A stretch of 64,000 nucleotides of DNA from Ophioderma brevispina (GCA_023653785.1 JAMKCH010058030.1:1-64000); one strand, 5' to 3'. Counted from the stretch's first letter, positions 11,588 to 24,169 are shown. Numbers and translations: made by a program. The notes: generated by a model not told the origin, from the letters alone.

Positions 11588-12874
11588 CAAAATGAGTCCA
11601 AACAAGCCCAGTCTTTGGTCAGTGGTTTTTGTGATTACCTGCAGTCTTTTGTGAAGCCATCTAAAACCCCCCGTTTCCAATCCCCTATCTCCCCTCCATG
11701 TTCTGCTACTGGTCACCGAGATGAAGTGTGGGCCTTAGGGTATGATGTTACACAGGCCTCCATTTGAGTCCCAGGATAATTGCAGAAATACTATGATCGG
11801 TTCTATGATCATTTCAACCATTTTTATATATTGTATTATATGTTTGTATTGATGGCTATACGGTAACATTAATCTTAGAAATAATATACTTCCTTTCATT
11901 GCTTTTTTATTAGCCCTAATAACCTGGGCCCGGGGGAAAATACCCTTACCCCACTATATAGGCGGTCCTTTGGGTACTCGATAGACCTTTCACATCATAG
12001 CTTTTCAGCAGTCATTCCACCAACAATAAACCACAGTAGTGTATCCATCCAAAACAGCATCACTGATACAGGGGGAAGATTCACCTTGTCTGGCTGAGGT
12101 AGGATAAAAGAGGTTTAATAATCCTAGAAAATGCTTATGTATTATTATCTTTACCACAATTTCACCACTAACCAGTAGGCCTATACATGGTAAAGTCTGC
12201 ATTCCTTAACTCCGCTGTATGAAGATAGCCCTTTGCATGCCTAATAGACTCAAGTCGAGTGAGTAGACTCAGTCGACATCATTCAAAACCTTTGACCATA
12301 TTTGATATCAGCATGTTTCATTCCTTCAAATGCATTGAAACATGTCCAGTTACAGGTTAGTTGTCTTGAGATGGCCTCAAAGATTGTTGAAAGACTTCTA
12401 AAACCAGCTTCTAAAAGCATAGTTACAGTGTAATCTCGCCTTGCATGTTTACCCTCTGAAAGGTTGCAACCAGTGTTTGGAAAAAAATGTAAATTTCCCG
12501 GAAGATATTCGCATTTCCCACAGATTTCCTTCCCACTATATCTTATGTATAAGTTTCCCTCCAAATGCCAAGTTTCCCTCCAATGGCCAACTTCCTGGGC
12601 AGGAGCTTCCCAAATTCCCTACTTTTTTTGGAGGCCGCAATTTGGTTACAACATTAGCTAACACTTAAAACTGACTGAGTAAAACAAATTTTTTAAGAAA
12701 TAAATGTTCACCGACCACATGTCACTGCACGCGTGGAAGGGGTCAAAGGTCACCAAGGTCACCAGGTAATATAGGTCACCAAGGTTTACATGAGGTCACC
12801 AACTTTGGGTCACTTGTGGTTGCCTGCTCTGCAGATGATGCAATATCATGAAAATGTGCGCACATTATGTGGAG
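11588..12874. other. Mostly unassigned; short GGTCACC cluster
   Basis: No gene seen. At about 12729-12812 the phrase 'aggtcacc' recurs several times ('ggtcaaaggtcaccaaggtc'); this is probably a minus-strand remnant of the TGACC-rich family. The rest has no paired termini. Confidence 0.45.
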
Positions 12875-13260
12875 AAAGAGGGGCAGGCGGGGGGGAGGGC
12901 AAAGGAAAATTCAATTTTGCGATTGGAAATGAGGCAAAAATTTTGCTTAAATTTTGTCAAAAAATGGTAAAAGTTCAGTATAAAAGGTCCACTTTTTGCC
13001 AATTGCCCCCCCCCCCCCCTTTTTTTTTTGGTGCGGGCGAGTTTGGGGGAAAGGCCCCCTTTTTGACAAAAATGGAATGAATGCAAAATATTGCTATTTT
13101 GGTCAAATGTAAAATTTCTGTAAAAGGTCCACTTTTGCCAAAAAAAGCAAAAAACCGCCCCCCCCCCCCTTTGGGGAAGGCGAATTTGGGCAAGGCCCCT
13201 TTTTGACATAAAATCGCCCCTCCCTAAAAAAAATCCTGGTACGGCCACACACAGCCACAC
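12875..13260. repeat. G/C-homopolymer-rich repeat, hAT-like interior
   Basis: Contains two successive 'aaaaggtccacttttgcca'-type phrases followed by long C runs (13007-13018 and 13158-13170) and 'ttttttgacaaaaa'. It ends near 'cctggtacggcc'. The vocabulary matches the hAT-like elements at 11.3 and 40.6 kb in reverse orientation. A 183-codon minus-strand open frame across it is low complexity. Confidence 0.5.
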
Positions 13261-14138
13261 ATACAGACAGATATGTGCCTCTGCAGATGACAACAAACAG
13301 GGGGGCGAAGATTTCACAAGGCAATCATTACATGTGTTGCAAAATCTAAGACTGGAATGGTGACCTCTGAAAGGATTCAATGAGTATAGGATTCCAATGT
13401 CATGATGTAAATCCAAAGACTATACAGCTTATTTTACTAAAAATTAAATCATTTAACTTAACACTAAGAATTTAAGGGCAACAGAAATGGGGTACTTCCC
13501 CAAATACTAAACAGGTATGAACCTGATTTTTTCACAAAAAATTATTTGCAGCTGACTTCTTTCCCATTATGATGTTACGAGCTAAAATATCGGTTGTTTA
13601 TGGTTCCTGGGAATTAGTTGCACAGTACTCTAGGGCTATTGTAATACACGCAATTACCGCTATAACATTGAAATGGTTATTGTTGGAGTCTAATGAAATT
13701 TTGAATTATAGGTATGTTGGTGATGGTGGCTTTTTATCAAACACCAAATGAATTGCACCTTTACCCTGCTTGCGGCAGCCAAATCATGGGATTGAGTGTA
13801 AGAACACCCTTTTGTAGTTGAGACAGCCACCTTTGGGAAATGCAAATTTGGAGACTTAGAGGATTGGATTATACATTGTATAAATCCTATAGTATTCTAT
13901 TGTAACTTTAAAGTGACAGGAGGAGATTTTTTTGAGGTACTTTCTCTCAAATTGGCACTGATCAGTTGTAGACCACCTACCTGAGAACGGTTCAAGGTTT
14001 TTGGCACAAAAAAGCACGAAAGAAAACCTTGTTTTTGAAACTTGACTGGGGCTATCCTAATCGTCGCTTATAGGAAACAATGCTTGAATTTTCTTCTCAT
14101 GCACGACAGAATACTAAACATAATCTTCATTATATAAA
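13261..14138. other. No recognisable feature
   Basis: A weak pair, 'ttaagggcaacag' near 13471 and 'ttgcaccttta' near 13753, could be ends of another TTAA-type MITE, but the match is too poor to call. Confidence 0.3.
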
Positions 14139-14592
14139 CAGGCGCGTAACCAGACATGAGCCTCCGGAGGGGCAAGACTCAAGAAGTTCTCCCGATTGTT
14201 TCCGGCTGTCTGCTTCGAGCGCCGGGTGACCATATTTTTTCCACACGTTCGAAATTCTGAAAAACGGGGGGGGTGGGTGGGGGGGGGGGGGGGGGGGGTG
14301 TGGGGCGGGTTTGGTGGGGGGGGGAGGAGGGGCAGCCACTCGACATGAGACAAAACAACATTCCACTATTAGATCACTTCCCCCTTTCTATCTCTTTTCC
14401 CCTTATTTTTCCCCTTTCTTATCTATTTTCCCTTCTACTTCCCCTTTTTCTCTTTTTCCCTATATTGCCTTACATTCTATTTTCCCCTATTCTTCCCTCT
14501 TCTCCCATTCTTCTCGTCCCATTTTTCACTTCTCCGTCCCATTTTAGTTGTCCGTGGGGGGCAGTTGCACCCCCCGACTGGTTACGCCACTG
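14139..14592. mobile_element. hAT-like element with G-run interior
   Basis: Left terminus CAGGCGCGTAACCAG is mirrored by CTGGTTACGCCACTG at the right. The flanks are 'tatataaa' before and 'cgatataaa' after, an 8-bp target duplication if one terminal base is allowed to slip. The interior carries a very G-rich block and a pyrimidine-rich block and has no transposase. Call: non-autonomous hAT element. Confidence 0.7.
14266..14335 (+). other. Poly-G tract, quadruplex-prone
   Basis: Roughly 70 bases consisting almost only of G with a few T and A interruptions, lying inside the hAT-like element. It has many runs of four or more G, so it could form G-quadruplexes. Its exact length may be unreliable. 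Confidence 0.7.
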
Positions 14593-16089
14593 CGATATAA
14601 AGATGGCAATATTCGGCTTATGCATTCAGGTCTGATCAACACATTGGTAGGCATCCAAATATGCAAAAAAACCCGGGTTTGAAAAAAATTGAGGGCACTT
14701 CTCTCTGGAAAACTCATGTCTCTTTAACGTGCTAGAGAAGAGAAGAGAGTGAGTACGGTTAAGTTCAATGACCATACAAAACAAAGTCCATAGGTCGTTC
14801 TAGGTATTGTCAATTTTAAAATATCATATACAAATTTTGTTATAAATATAAGAAAATGTTTTGGGTCATGCCAAAAGTACCTCAAACTGAAGCCACGCAA
14901 GCCTTGTATATTTTGTTACTTTCTGCATGGAGGAAATCTTATTATGAAAAAAAAACATTAGTAATGATTGCCTCACACAGTCCAGTAATCAATAATCAAT
15001 TCAAAATAAACAAACAAACCAAATAAAATAACTAAATAAAGAAAAACATTGGCATTACTTTGGCCTATCTATAAAAACAGACACCAGTAGTAACTTTGAC
15101 CAAAAACGAGCACAAACCACACAAAACCTCCAATAAAATAAATTAATTGAAATCCAAATAATATTCATAATTGAACCAGACTTATGTATTAAATTTTAAT
15201 TTTAAATGTATTTGTTTTATTGTTTTTATGTTTTTTCTTTTTCATTAATTTTGAAAGTGTTCTGCTATAACAATGTCTCCAGATCCATGTGACACACCAG
15301 TCAGTTCTAGCGAGTCTAAGTACATCTCTCTCTAGGGGTCACCAAAATAACTTTCACACTTAAAAAAATTGATATCTCGGCAGTGCAATGAACTAATCTG
15401 GTCGGATTTGTGTAATCTATGCAAAACCAATCGATGGACAAAAATCCCTCTAAAAAGACTCCCACTAGAGCTCCCGATGACTCAGTAAGTGTTGCTTAAA
15501 GAAAAGATTCAGTCAGGAGTTACAACATGTTGCATCAGTAATTATGTTGTTGTTTTCTCTCGACTAAATGCAACAAACGTAAAATACTGGTGTATCTCAT
15601 AAATATGCATAAGGACTTTTCAAATACAACAATATGCTGGCTCATTGGGTGGTGCCCAAAACTATGACAATGAAGTGTGTATCCTCATGATAATACTTTT
15701 GGGCACCTCAAATTGGTCCAATGTTTCAGGAAAAAAAATCCTGCCTATCTTGGTTACAAATAAAACAGCTGGATGTTGAACCAAGACTGAAGCTAGTTAT
15801 ACTTCCTGAAGGTGTAGAGCATTTTATAAAACACCCACTGTGGGGGTGGGGTGGGGCACTCATTTTATATGCCAGGGGATTGGTTGACAGAAAACATACA
15901 TACAAAATTTAACTTGAGAGAAAGGAAAATAATAACTAGAATTTGACGGTTCTCGGCTTTCGCGCTCGCTTTATTAAAAGAATATAACCTGTAGCGGTCG
16001 CTAATTGAATACACACATTACATACATTACACTAATTTTATTATTTAATTAGGTTATAATGAGAATTTTATTTTAAAATTAATATTCCG
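14593..16089. other. No recognisable feature
   Basis: AT-rich sequence with A-rich patches near 14990-15060. No paired ends, coding blocks or similarity to the rest of the window that I can support. Confidence 0.4.
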
Positions 16090-16574
16090 ATCCTTGTTAT
16101 TCGCGGGGATTATCCTCATTTGCACATAATATTCATATCCTTTGTTATCAAACAGAAATAAACCCACAATACAAAGGGATCTGTTAGGGATGAAAACAAT
16201 AGTTTGCCCTAAGAGTTTTGAATATTGAATAACAAAGTCAATTTCGCCCTAACATATAAGGGGATGGATCGTAAGAATTAATAATAACTCAACGTGGAAA
16301 TAGGGGGAAAAATTTTAATCATGAGGTTTAATGAGTCATTCTCTGTAAATTAATTAATATTTTTTTTCATATCCTTTGTTATTCTAGGGATTATCCTTCC
16401 TTTGCACATAAATTAATATTCATATCTTTGTTATCCAAACTGGAATAAGACACAATACAAAGGGATACATGGGGGAAATGCTTTTCACCCTTAAATTCCT
16501 GTTCTGATGCATAACAAAAGCAATTTCACACCTAATGATATGGGACAGCATATATTATAATAATAACATCACAA
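16090..16574 (+). repeat. Two-copy ~200-bp tandem repeat
   Basis: The block 'gggattatcctcatttgcac ... ttcatatcctttgttat ... cacaatacaaagggat' at about 16100-16290 recurs at about 16387-16574 with the same order of phrases ('aaagggat', 'aacaaa', 'caatttc', 'aataataac'). The copies are moderately diverged. Non-coding. Confidence 0.6.
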
Positions 16575-16689
16575 AGCACATATCACACTAGCTCAAAAGC
16601 ACCATCATATTAAAACGATACATGACATCAATGAACGTAACAACAATGTAAATAACCTAAAAAGAAAATGACACAGAAAAGGCAACTTA

Positions 16690-17130
16690 ACCATTTTTTT
16701 ACTGAAATTAAAAAATAAGTGTTTTAAAAAAAAAAACAAAAAAAAAAAAAGCGTTAAAGACAGGTTTGATATTTTTTGCAGTTCTTTAATTGATGCGGCA
16801 GTTCATTTTCCACAGCTATCTACAAATAATTTGTCACCACCAAATGCGATGTTGGATTTTGTTCTTAAATAAGGTGCTATTTCCAGAAGAAGACTGTGTG
16901 AGTTGGCATCTAGACCTAATTAAAATGTCAGATAACATAAGATGGAGCCAATGTGTGGTAATTTAAGTTCAATATTAAAGTGTAAAAACAATGTTTGAGC
17001 AATAGGAAGCCAGTGAAGTTCCTTCAAATTTTCCAGCAAATTTGCTATTTTGTTTATGAATGGGCCTTTGGTTGAATTAAACAAATATGAATTTTTGGGT
17101 ACCATAAAATTTTCAAAAATATGGGGTCTT
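16690..17130 (-). pseudogene. LINE reverse-transcriptase C-terminal relic
   Basis: On the minus strand, 17105-16923 reads ...LKELHWLPIAQTL..., matching the conserved L.WLP segment near the C-terminus of LINE ORF2 proteins. Further along (about 16920-16750) comes LLLEIAPYLRTKSN and, after a frame change, ELPHQLKNC, matching the usual 'aP.lWN.LP..lk' ending. A run of T then interrupts it, with 'KTHLF'-like codons beyond. This is only the 3' end of a retrotransposon, dead by frameshift. Confidence 0.6.
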
Positions 17131-18075
17131 TTAGGTGACCAGAATGCTGAAAATGGGGGTCTTTAACTGCTGACAAATACACGTCACCTGCAGATGGGAG
17201 TTCCCTTTAAGCAAAAACCACTACTTTATCCAGTGCTGATTGGTCAATATGGGTTTTTTATGCAACTCTCCACCAAACAGGGTAGTCTCAACAGGCCCTA
17301 TAAACCGGTCTAAAATGCGTGCGCACTGACCTTCCCGAATTTTACCCATCTTCATAAAAGCAGCCAGTCAGGCGACATCGTGGATCCACTTCAATATTTA
17401 ATGGACCATACATTTTTAATTATTGATTTTCTTGCTTGAATATATTACAAGCCCTACATTTAGATTAACAAGCAACATTACATAACAAACTGTTAACATG
17501 CCATCTGTGTATACCAGCTGCAATACCTAAATCATTCTTAATTTTGGCCATTTCCTCAAAATTAATTTTTTGGCTACTTGACTGCTAAAACATAAAATTC
17601 TAGCTTTTCAGAGAAGACAAGAATATAAAAGTCAAATTTTCGGCAACCGCTTCCATTTAAAGATTTTAATGCATGAATTTTTAAAGTTATATTTTTTTGA
17701 TAGATAAAATGATAAAAATGAAAAAATATGGCTCCTCCATATACGTGTCGCTCGTTCCATTAAAGGGTTAAAATATTAGTCTAGATGCGTCACTAGTACT
17801 GTTAAATTGTCAGGTGGCATGGTGGGATTGCTGGTTCCTATGTGACCTTCACGGTCGTTCAACAACCCAACCCTGTGCCACCTGGTGGATTTACATTGGT
17901 CATTGCACAGAGAGAGAGAGAAAAAGTAAAATATATCAAAACAATGCAATTTTGTCATTGTTCAGTATTCATGTGTGCAGTACGTGATAGTGATAAACAG
18001 GGAGAAATACAACAAATAGAGAAACCAAATTACTGATAGATTATTTATATTTGGCCAATATTTTTATGATGGGGG
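17131..18075. other. No recognisable feature
   Basis: No coding blocks or paired ends seen. A short GA-repeat lies near 17909-17922. Confidence 0.4.
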
Positions 18076-18290
18076 GTGCGAGACTTAAGTCCTTGCCCCT
18101 TAAAAAAAAGTAACAAGGGACATAACCTCCTAAAAATTTCCTTTTTTAACCTTTTGAAATCTCATCAAAAAAAGTGGACTTCTTTGTCAAATTTTTCACT
18201 TAATTTTGGACGCTTTTTCAACAAAAATCAACAAAAAGTGGACCTTTTGTACCCCCACACCTATGGGAAACTAGTCAAGTGTCCTGCAAA
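18076..18290. repeat. hAT-like interior fragment
   Basis: The phrases 'aaaaaaagtggacttctttg', 'caaatttt' and 'caaaaagtggaccttttg' followed by 'acccccacac' match the interior of the 40574-40819 element. Termini are not clear, so this is probably a truncated copy. Confidence 0.45.
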
Positions 18291-18614
18291 GTGTTAATGC
18301 TTGGTGGTAGAATGCAAGATTTAACATATGCCAATAATACTCAATACTACCACTCATAACCAAACCGAACATCTTAAAATGTTGGATGATAGTTACAGAC
18401 AGTAAAAGCATAGCCTAATTTGTGTATGTTTACCATCATTGTGAAATGACCCTTAGATAACCATGACTGTGTTATCTCCTCATGTAGCTACATCCAAAGA
18501 TTTTATTCCTAAAGGTTTCATAAAATCCTCCAAGACTATGAGAACCAAAGCATTTCAAATTACAGGAACAGGGTTTGACATTTTGTTACATACCGTCCAG
18601 CTGGAATTGACAAT

Positions 18615-18715
18615 TTTTAACACGCACACACATGCATGCAGCATACACACACTACATACACACACGGCACAGCATTCACACACACACACACATGCACAAA
18701 ACCAACAACACACAC
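18615..18715 (+). repeat. CA-rich microsatellite
   Basis: Imperfect (CA)n with ATG interruptions: 'cacgcacacacatgcatgc' through 'cacacacacacatgc' and 'aacacacacaccag'. Confidence 0.85.
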
Positions 18716-19508
18716 ACCAGAGGCATGCCTTACATGTACTCAGAGTTCTAAACGTGATGAACAGTGCGTCAACTTAACCTAACCACGGAAACGCATTCTC
18801 AAACTGTGGGTTTGATAAACGCAATCAACAATGGTAACGCTCCTGGTACAAGGGAATACGGTGAGTTTTTGAATATAGAACTAAAACCCCCTCCCCCGTT
18901 CTTCAGATTTTTGGAGACATGCTAAATTTTTCTTTTTCAAGTGAGTATATGACAAAATAATAGGCCTATCTTTTGTCCTTCGTAACTTGCTTTTGTCTTT
19001 TCCATTTTAGGATATGTTAGGATACCTATACTTGTCATCCGGCCTTCCAAAGCCTGATTTTTTATGATTCTTTTGATTTCCTGATTTCGCAAATCACACC
19101 ACTTTAAGCCATTGTCACCTGCCTGTTACTTAGGCACTCCGCAGAATTTGAAAAATACCAAATTTGAACAGATTTACCGCAAAACAATGTCAAATTTCCA
19201 AGGTGTCAATTAGTATTTCACATCAGTGTCCCTAAAAAAATTGAAACACTGGATTTTTCCCTGGATGTAAAGGCTTTCCATCATCCTACCCTCGAAGGAT
19301 TAACTGAGAACTGTTTCTTTGTGGTACAAAAATTGTTAAATTTCTCATTTTGTATAGGAAGCAAATACAAAATTTCAGCCTATGTTTTTATATTGAACAT
19401 ATGAGCAAATCAAAATCACGTTTTTTTTCTTCTCTTTAAGATAGTTCCTGTCGCCAAATACAAGGTAAGACATCATTAACGGGAATTTTATTGGCTTAAT
19501 CTATCGGA
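18716..19508. other. No recognisable feature
   Basis: No coding block or paired termini seen. Confidence 0.4.
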
Positions 19509-19880
19509 CATAATAAAGAAATCTCCCTAAATACACGTACCAGATGGTTTTCATGTCATTGGAGTATTCCCTGCAAAAAACCAGATTATTCCGACACATG
19601 TCACGACTGTACAACAATCAATGGAAGCTGCCATCTTTATTCTCTGTGCTATATTTACCGCCGACGCATAACCGAAACCAGAAGCCAGCGAATATATCAC
19701 AGTGGCTTCTGTTTCGGTAATTGCGGCGCGGTGTAATATAGCACATGGAATAAAGATGGCAGCTTCATGATTGTTGTACATCCATGACATTTGTCGGAAT
19801 AATCTGGATTTTTTTCGAAGGATATACTCCAATGACCATGAACCATCTGGTACGTCTTATTTAGGGATAATTTGTTATAT
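19509..19880. mobile_element. Long fold-back element with ~180-bp arms
   Basis: Nearly the entire element is an inverted repeat. The left arm (about 19509-19687) and right arm (about 19697-19880) share, in mirror order, 'cgtaccagatgg', 'cattggagta', 'ccagattattccgac', 'tgtacaacaatca', 'gctgccatctttattc', 'gtgctatat' and 'ccgaaac'. The loop is only about 10-20 bases around 'agccagcgaatatatcacagtgg'. A transcript would fold into a long near-perfect hairpin. A 93-codon minus-strand open frame simply reads through both arms. Probably a fold-back DNA transposon. Confidence 0.85.
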
Positions 19881-20035
19881 ACATGTGCCGATGATTCCTA
19901 CCAATAAATCCCTTTTAAGTACATCTAATCTAAAATGAAAATTACTATTATGACAGAATATTTTGGTGCCTCAAAATTCTCGTTGCAACAACCTTTAAGA
20001 GCAGGTGTGAGGTATTACATAGATTTGCCAGGATT

Positions 20036-20236
20036 TCCACTGTAAAAGTGGAAATTTTTGCGATACATTTATTTTCGCACTTTTCACACACTTCTGTGAC
20101 CCTTACCCACAGTGTGTATTTTTGTGTGTAGGTCTATGAAGGATATAGCTGAAAAAACTAATTCAAAAACAAGCAAAAATGTTAAAAATCGTGGATCGTG
20201 AAAAAGTACACTGCAAAAATTACCATTTAACAGTAG
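20036..20236 (+). mobile_element. MITE, family B copy 1
   Basis: The left end CCACTGTAAAAGTGGAAATT is mirrored at the right by 'aattaccatttaacagtag'. The interior ('ggtctatgaaggatatagct', 'aagcaaaaatgttaaaaat') recurs in reverse orientation at 22401-22612, which helps define both copies. Confidence 0.7.
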
Positions 20237-22400
20237 ATTTTATAACACGGAAATGTGATCAAGTAGAGAAAACTTGTGAGCAGTGATTTACAATATCAGA
20301 AACGCAATACATGTGAAGATACAGCTTTTCAAATGGTTTTTTTACTACATGACAAAATTCTATGTCATGCTAATTAGTGGTGAGGAGTACTGGATAAGAG
20401 CTAGAGGTGAGCGTTAATCGTGGCCAATTAAAACAAATTGAAACAAGAATAGTCTGGGACTTAAGAGACACATGTCACATTTTTGAAAAATAGTGTACCC
20501 AGTCAAGATTTTTTCAAAATCGATAGTTTTGCATGGTTGTAAGGCTTTTATATACAAAAGCCCCCCATCACCCGAAATGATAAGACCAAATCAGCTTCCT
20601 TATGGTAAACAGAACGATTTTAAATTTAACGTCGCCGGCGACGTTAAATTCAGCAGACGACGAAAATGGCATTTAACACAGAACACGCACGCCCGTATGC
20701 ATGTTTCCCACGCTATGCACACTGTTTGATCGGTCCTAAACCTTTTTGGTTTTATATCAGGAGTACGTTCAAAATCTTCATGTAATATTACACATTTGTT
20801 GATTAAAGTAGGAAAACTTAAAAGTTGGCCTCCAAATTCCCCTGGATGTCCTTTATCCATCCTCAGATCAATGTCCCCTATCTTTTTTGGGGTATGTTAG
20901 TTTAATGTGTAAAAATTCCTCTGTTCTTCCAATGGCCTAGACTATCATTTGAGAAGCAAATTGAAGAAATGTCATATTTGTGAAAATGTGCCCCGTGGCC
21001 GATTTAACAGACCTATGGCTTATTTCCAGTTCTCTTCCACCACATCATCTATCACTAAATTTTTATATCATTTAAACTATTTCTGTTATTCTAGTGATAT
21101 GTTTAATAGCATATGTAATGCATGTGAATGAACTAATTATGATGTATTCGTTATTGTTATGTAATATCCGCATTTTTAAAAATATTTGATTTTGTTATTG
21201 TTTTGCTTCTATTGAAACTGCTTATGTACATTTCATAGCAGATTACCAAAATGCATATATTAAAATTGAGCAGCAACACCGAGTGGTCTGTCCCTAACGG
21301 TGTGGGGGGGCAGGGTGCCACTCAGAGAACTTTGACCACGATGCGAAACGCCCTTTTTTGCCTGCTCACCGGGAAAGTTTCACTTCCAACGGTGGAAAAT
21401 CTGCCTCAAAACTCCGGAATTTGTCTTCCTGACAACTGACCCCTGTTACGCCCCTGCCGAGCGGTGTTAAAACCTAAATTCAACCAACCAGAACACCAAC
21501 AAGCTTGTCACCAACTGTGTTTAACATTTTAACACCCAGTTCTTTGCGGCGATATTTGCTTGCGGGGTGTGTGTGTTGTGGGGGGGGGGGGGGCGTGTTC
21601 ACCAAGGCTCCTTCCACTGGACAGCAAGTTTTGTCGTTCCACTCCCCACAAATGCCTAATTCTCCAGTAAGTAAACCTGGCCTCTAATTCTGGTATGCGT
21701 ACCCAATTTCTTGATAATGTATAAGCTGCTCAGGATTGTTTCAAAAGCCAATCTTGATCATGGATCAGCAGCATGTATGAGCTTTATTTCCATTGCAGCT
21801 AGGTGGTCTCGTTGGTCTTGTTTATTTAGGGAGGTACCGCATACCAGAATTACAGGCCAGGTTTGACCTGTTTTCATCACTTCAGTTACACTCTATTGGG
21901 GAGAGGTAAATGAGTGACGTGCCTTGAAGAACAACACACTGTTCCACAGATTTGAACTGTCAAACCTCTTACCGACAAGTCATCCCTGTTGTACCACACC
22001 TCTTCTTAAGTTTTGATATATTAGAAGCACAAATTGCAAGCCAAATTTATTGGATTTATCTCATAATTACCGTCAACATTTTTCCTCCTCCCCCCCCAAA
22101 AAAAAAGTCTGACCAAAAAATTATCACAATTTTCTAAATTCAACCATCGTGCGTTTTGTAAGGGGACTCAGGGGCGGAAGGGCCTGCTAATAGCCGAAAA
22201 TAGGCTTTTATTATGACAATTAGAAAAAAAATTTAACATTAATACAAATGAATTTGCAATTTTGGTGTGTGTGTAAACACAATTTTGTTTCGGACGAATT
22301 GCATCCTAATAACTTGTGTATTACTGTATATATGATGTATATATGACACATCTTTGGGTGACTAAAATCCGAAAAGGGTTTCACTTGCATTGTTAATGTG
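20237..22400. other. Mostly unassigned
   Basis: No gene seen. A possible hAT-like relic lies at about 21310-21452 ('cagggtgccactcag' at the left, 'tgttacgcccctg' at the right), but its flanks do not match. C and G runs occur near 21581 and 22088. A striking palindrome at 20623 is listed separately. Confidence 0.4.
20623..20650. other. Perfect 28-bp palindrome
   Basis: The 14-base arm AATTTAACGTCGCC is followed immediately by its reverse complement with no spacer. The CpG-rich centre (GTCGCCGGCGAC) stands out in AT-rich surroundings. It could be a dimeric protein-binding site, the joint of a decayed inverted repeat, or chance; nothing nearby tells which. Confidence 0.8.
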
Positions 22401-22612
22401 TACTGTAAAAGTTATAATTTTCGTGCGAATGTAATTTTCGCGTTTCATCAGCAATTTTTAACATTTTTGCTTGTTTAATTCACTCTTTTCAGCTATCCTA
22501 CATAGACCTACACAAAAAATCAACATTTTCGCGAGTTTTTAATTTCGCAGTTGAGCTCAGAAGTGGGCGAAAAGCGCGAAAATTAAGGTAGCGCGAAAGT
22601 CCACTTTTACAT
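22401..22612 (-). mobile_element. MITE, family B copy 2
   Basis: Ends 'tactgtaaaagt' and 'acttttaca' are inverted. The interior 'aatttttaacatttttgctt' and 'agctatcctacatagaccta' is the reverse complement of the copy at 20036. It contains several 'ttcgcg' and 'gcgcgaaa' phrases near the right end. Non-coding. Confidence 0.7.
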
Positions 22613-23670
22613 ATTCCAAAAAGGGGTTAGCGCATCAAAGCTCCAGAACCTACGGAGGTCTGCTACTGCCCTGTTACCTATTAAAATGCATTCCAGGCTG
22701 CTAGCTGTCTCCAAGTCCAACAGAGAACAAATATGGCAAATATTTAATTCATGATACACTTGGAGATCTTTTAATAACCCAAACCCACGATTGTATTGAA
22801 GAGCTCTGAAGTATCATCCCACCGAGTAAGAATGCATTTCATTCACACCCCTTCTTATGTCAAGAGTATCCTTATCATTGGCGAAGACTACAGGATAAGC
22901 AGATAGCAAAAGCAAACAAGGGAAGTTGATAATTAGCACATTAATTAATGATTTCAGCTGGCTTTAGATTTTATTTCTATCGGTGGTGCCAGCCACCAAT
23001 CCCTAATGTGTAGTAAACCCTGCGCTGGGCCGTGTCGAGTGCCCGATGTCGGTGACTGTTAGCGCTGCGATGTTAATGCCAACGGTCACGTCTGCCTGCC
23101 ACCAAATCTGAGAAAACCAGCTGCTTGAAAGCCTCACACCCCTCAAATGATTTTTTTTTTGCAGAGTAATAAATTCAGTAAGGATCAAACCCAGGTTTTT
23201 ATTGTAAAATGCAGCCCAATTGAGAAACAGTAAACCTACGACTTGGACAGGATGGTCATAAGATTGCAAGTGGGGTTGTCGCAACCGCATATCAATCAAA
23301 GCAAGGGGTTGGTGTAATACTTTGAAATGACCTTGATTCAGACTGCACTGCCGTGCCACCTTGACACCTACTCTTTACCCAATACCATGGGAGGGGGAAT
23401 AAAATGTACCACAATTGAACCTTGAGAATTCTCATTTAGCTTCATATCTATCTGGTACCCAGGACAGAGTGAGCTGATGACTTAAGTGAGAGATGACAAC
23501 GTGTATGATGAAATTAAAAAGCAATGAGGAGATGAGATAAGCGCTCATTTTAATTGATGAAGAAAAAAGATGATTAAATGTAAAAGAAAGATGATAGGAT
23601 TTTAGAAAATGAGATAAAAAGACGGCATAGGTATGCCTTGAAAAAAAGAAAAGATAAGCAACAAATAAAA
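22613..23670. other. No recognisable feature
   Basis: A 118-codon minus-strand open frame (23003-23359) has no motif I recognise and is within chance length. A purine-rich patch lies at 23500-23680. Confidence 0.4.
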
Positions 23671-23973
23671 TTATTTAAGAAGTGACTTCTTAGAAAAAAA
23701 AAAAAACCATGCCTTCCAAAAAAGATAAGTAAGGATATTTGCACATTTAACTTTGTATTTTTGCAAAGAGATTGGTTGCTTTTGCAATTCTCTTGGAAAA
23801 TTAAGGCTTTCCCTCACTCGGGAGTTTGCAGCTGTGGAAATTTTGATTTGGCAAATATGAAACATTTTATTTAAAAATGACAAATTCAGCTCATAATATG
23901 GCAATCCTGGTATAGATATTAGCATTGGTAATATTTCTAGACTCTCGGAAGCAAAAACCAAACTTGGACCCAT
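23671..23973 (-). pseudogene. Possible LINE ORF2 tail
   Basis: The 100-codon minus-strand frame ends in a segment (SLNFPRELQKQPISLQKYK) that resembles the 'sLP.el....sl..FK.kLK' tail of LINE ORF2 proteins. Nothing upstream in the frame shows reverse-transcriptase blocks. The alternative is a chance open frame. Confidence 0.3.
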
Positions 23974-24169
23974 TTTGTTTCAAACAACTATACAGTAATG
24001 TATAGATATTTGTAATGTTTTAAACACAAACCTCTGATCCATTCTAGGACTACTCTTAATCACAAGTCAATTGTTGTGTTGCTAAAGCAGAAATATTTTG
24101 GGTACTTAAAGAAGAACCTGTAAATCAAAATAACTTACACAATATACGCTATAAAAACAATTATTGAAC

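Noticed and set aside
12865..13416. 183-codon minus-strand open frame, the longest in the window
   Set aside because: It runs through C/G homopolymers and hAT-like repeat sequence; overlapping frames are open too, and it has no domain.
13471..13760. Another TTAA-type MITE
   Set aside because: The two ends match too poorly and the right side has TTTA rather than TTAA.
14273..14635. 120-codon plus-strand frame with Ser/Pro/Leu/Phe repeats
   Set aside because: Pure low complexity inside a hAT-like element.
19551..19832. 93-codon minus-strand open frame
   Set aside because: It reads through both arms of a fold-back hairpin, so its openness follows from the palindrome.
23003..23359. 118-codon minus-strand open frame
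   Set aside because: Length is within chance for the window, with no motif; composition is not clearly coding.
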